The translations under genes were made by a program, and so were the position numbers. From positions 1,054,001 to 1,118,000 of the forward strand of contig NC_080577.1 in the NCBI RefSeq assembly GCF_029962835.1: a stretch of DNA of 64,000 nucleotides, in the 5' to 3' direction. The notes beneath the pieces are model-generated. The model was not told the origin of the DNA. It did no database searches and saw only the letters and a program-made list of their open reading frames with translations. The stretch comes from Magnolia sinica (lineage: Eukaryota; Streptophyta; Magnoliopsida; Magnoliales; Magnoliaceae). Positions 61,218-64,000 of this stretch are shown here, one piece after another. The first letter of the stretch is position 1, and each line of letters opens with the position of its first letter.

Positions 61218-61221
61218 GAAA

Positions 61222-61690
61222 TGGTACTATGCAGTCGAGCTCAAGGGAACTTCCCATGAGGTCGAGCTGTGTGGGCCCCACCGTGATGCTTTTCGAACAT
61301 CTACCCCATCGAGTCGGATGCACCATTCTATGGTGGGCTTAGGTTTCAAAAATCAAGTCAATCGGTGACTTGTGTGGGCCACACCACATACAAGTTGAGA
61401 GGGCTACCCTCCATTAAAAATTCATAATCATTTGTTGGGCCCACCGATATGTGGTTTGAAAATCCAGCCCATCGATTATGTGTGTCCCACTTGGATGAGG
61501 GTTAAGATCAAGTTTTAGACGCATCCAAATTTCAAGTGGGCCCCACCAAGTGCTTTTATATGTTTTAGGCATATCTTCACATGCTTTTAGATGGTATGGC
61601 TCACGAGTTCCGTATACGGCTGATTTTTGGGATATCCCATAATTTAAAGGGGACCCATCAAATTCACGGTGTTGATGTTCGACATACATC
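61222..61690. repeat. fold-back repeat family III copy
   Basis: 'gaacttcccatgaggtcgag' and 'gtgggccccaccgtgatgct' at the left, 'tgttgatgttcgacatacat' at the right; resembles 27870-28350 and part of the Tekay-like LTR at 42880-43110. Confidence 0.55.
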
Positions 61691-61713
61691 ATGTTTTTTT
61701 TAAAAATAAATAA

Positions 61714-61717
<4 letters not shown>

Positions 61718-61780
<63 letters not shown>
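61718..61780. repeat. (TA)n(GA)n compound microsatellite
   Basis: TA run followed by a GA run, abutting element B as the similar tract abuts element A. Confidence 0.9.
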
Positions 61781-61783
<3 letters not shown>

Positions 61784-61784
<1 letters not shown>

Positions 61785-63550
61785 GTTGGACCGTCCAACT
61801 AGTTTTAATGTGGAAAGAGAAATTAGACTTTGTTTGGTGTTAGCTTTCAAAATGATCATTGGCTTGAGTGGGACCTTTTGTGCTATTAACGTAAAATCCT
61901 CCCTGACCATCAGGTGTTTCACATTATGTTAGACTTGTGGACTGAAAATAAACCCAATCGGTAGTTCAAATGGAACACAAAATTGGAAAAAAGTATGCTA
62001 AAAAAGCTCAACCACCAAAATGATTGTTTGATGAGGTCCACTTGAATCACGTATGGATATGATTTTTAAGCACCTAGCATTTACTTTCGCATCTAATTGT
62101 TGGAGTGGATTTCACATGCTCATGATTGGGGTCCGGTAAAAATCAAAGGTGGATGTCTCTCCCTCAAATATTCCATTGGCGTGGCTCACCTGAATTACAA
62201 ATCTATCTTATATTTTATCTCTAGACGTACAATGAGATTGCACATCTAATGGTTGGAGTGGATCCTGCGTACATGATACGGTGGGCCATATAAAAAATTC
62301 TCTCCTACCGTTAAAGTTCTTCGTATTCCCCGAGAGAAAAGGTGCCTGTTCCCCAAAAAGTGAGAGTACATTGGGTGCAGCCTGTACACATGCAGTTCTG
62401 TGCATCCCTCATCGTGGGCCTACTTGATAAAATCATTGTACATCCATTCTCTACATCCATAGTTTTAGCTTATGATAAGACAGGATTCGAAAAACGAAAT
62501 AGATAAATATTTCAGGTGGACCACACCACAGAAATAGTGGTGATTGGCCATTAAAAACTCTTTGTGGGCCAAAAGTTTTGGATTAAGCTGAAATTTATTT
62601 TTATTTTTATTTTCCTTCATCAAGGTCTTTGTGACATTAGTGGCAAGTAAAAAATTACAGTGGGCCCTAGGAAATTTTAATGTTAAAAGTTCAATTTTCA
62701 TTATTTTCTATTTGGTGTGGACCACTCGAGAGTTATAATTGATTCATTTTTGGATCAATGTTCTAAAATGAGCTGAAAAAACCAATGGACCGCGTGGATA
62801 TACAATACATACATGAAGGTGGGTGATATGGTCGGGGACAAACAGAGTTGCATGAGCAATGGACTGCACTTAATCCACCCTTTATATTTTTCCTAACATA
62901 ACGCTCTTTTTTTTTCCCTTGTAAAGAAGCCAGAAGAAGCTTAACGTGGAAGAGGAATGTCTAACCTTATTTTTATTAGGCCCACCATGATGTCTTGATG
63001 TGCACGTGAGATCCACTACTACCACAAGATGTGTGATCTTATTCTACATCTAGAGACAAAATATCAGGATGACTTTTGATTTAGGTAGGACACACTAATA
63101 GAACAGCAGAGGTAGAGACATCTACCTTTGATTTTTTACATCACCCACGGTCATGAGTAAGTGAAATCCATTCCAACCATTAGATGCCACATCAAAAGTT
63201 ACGCATAGAACTCAAAAATCAGGCCCTTACTTGATTTAAGCGTGCCTCATGAAAGAAATTATTTTAAAATGTGAGTTTTCTTTAACACTATTTCCAATTA
63301 TGTGATCCACTTGACCTATGGATGGAGTTGATTTTCGGTTCTTACATCTAACATGGGTGACACACATGATGGTCAAGGTAGATTTTACATTAACACCACG
63401 GTCCGCCCACCCAAGTCCACGATCATTTTCAAAAGACCTCTTAAAAGGCTAACGTGACGCCCCTCTCTCTCTCAACATTAATTAGCATTAGGGAAAAATT
63501 TTCTCATTAAATGCCCATCTAGTTGGACCAAAACTCGCAGTCCAACTAGT
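61784..63550. mobile_element. large fold-back element B (family II), about 1.77 kb
   Basis: Left 'agttggaccgtccaactagt', right 'ctagttggacc...gtccaactagt'. The inner arms are inverted relatives of each other and of element A. A family I copy again sits in the middle. Confidence 0.65.
62410..62825. repeat. fold-back repeat family I copy at the centre of element B
   Basis: 'aggtggaccacaccacagaa' and 'ggtgtggaccactcgagag' in the core; the outer arms are more diverged than those in element A. Confidence 0.6.
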
Positions 63551-63725
63551 AGACCAAATCACAAGAAACACTGTGATTTGCACACTATTGTTGAAAATTT
63601 CCCGGTGGGCCACAAGCATTTTGTATAAATATGATATTTGTATTTTTCCCTCATCCATGCATATGTAATATTATGAATAGTTTGGATGACATATAAACAT
63701 TACTGTGGCCCCATGGAGCTTAGTC
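63551..63725. repeat. partial fold-back family I copy beside element B
   Basis: Starts within the core ('gaccaaatcacaagaaacac') and runs to 'ctgtggccccatggagc'. The missing left half suggests element B or a deletion removed it. Confidence 0.5.
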
Positions 63726-63904
63726 TGTATGGTTCCCCATTAATCGCAAGTTTGTACCACAAAAGTTGTGCGTGAGTGAGTAGTTTTCAAAGCTACGCTT
63801 CCCTTGCATTTGTTTGATCATGAGGCCCACCCGAGGGTAGATCCAACTCGTTGATAATGTTCGTGGCCACGATGTTTTGTTGTGTTGTGAGCCACCCTTC
63901 TGTA

Positions 63905-64000
63905 TCATTTACCGGCGTTCGTTTAACGGCGTTTTTGGCAGCCGCCGCTAAAAGTTAACATTACCGGCGCTTATTATCCTTTATTGGCGACTCTGCTGAC
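63905..64000. repeat. unclassified repeat start with 'ccggcg' words
   Basis: 'accggcgttcgt', 'gccgccgctaaa' and 'accggcgcttat' lie within 70 bases, unlike the AT-rich surroundings. It may be the subterminal part of a DNA transposon that continues beyond the window. Confidence 0.3.

Noticed and set aside
61132..61368. Frames with repeated Tyr-Ile
   Set aside because: Translation of the (TA)n microsatellite.

Overview
The window looks like nuclear DNA of a flowering plant. It is dominated by transposable elements and pseudogenes and carries one apparently intact host gene. GT-AG introns, plant LTR retrotransposon lineages (Tat and Tekay-like Ty3/gypsy), PIF/Harbinger DNA with Tourist-like MITEs, and a group III WRKY gene all point to an angiosperm. 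The very abundant 'GGGCCCACC' fold-back repeats remind me of magnoliid genomes, but that is an impression from memory.

Layout: 1-8.05 kb is repeats only: an LTR-like repeat, a 34-bp minisatellite, several fold-back repeats and a long (TA)n tract. 8.05-18.38 kb is a decayed PIF/Harbinger transposon on the minus strand, with a transposase and a Myb/SANT-like accessory protein. Its accessory-gene intron has been hit by a 3.16-kb solo LTR with a perfect 5-bp target duplication. 18.6-22.5 kb holds a fold-back repeat, a small MITE and the WRKY gene (three exons, R-type intron, CX7CX23HXC zinc finger, about 347 aa). 22.5-32.4 kb has no gene I can support, only repeats, a CACTA-like end and MITEs.

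32.4-57.9 kb is one broken minus-strand gene of the DFR/anthocyanidin-reductase-like family (extended SDR). Five exons can be traced across 25 kb. Its start is split by an LTR-like repeat inside the NADP-binding glycine motif. Intron 2 contains a 19.4-kb Tat-lineage gypsy element whose edge lies 17 bp from the exon 3 acceptor. The catalytic Lys of YxxxK reads Glu, and there are a nonsense codon and frameshifts. The Tat element is itself nested: its protease is split by a 2.2-kb solo LTR (perfect TSD) and its integrase by a Tekay-like element that has lost most of its interior. On the opposite strand the Tat element carries an additional four-exon gene (putative 'gypsy type transposon' protein) with its own TATA box and poly(A) signal.

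57.9-64 kb is a repeat field of two large fold-back elements of one family, each with a smaller fold-back family at its centre and mostly bordered by (TA)n/(GA)n microsatellites. No CRISPR, operon, rRNA or tRNA gene was recognised. The only gene likely to be working is the WRKY regulator. The rest records several layers of insertion whose relative order can be read from the nesting.
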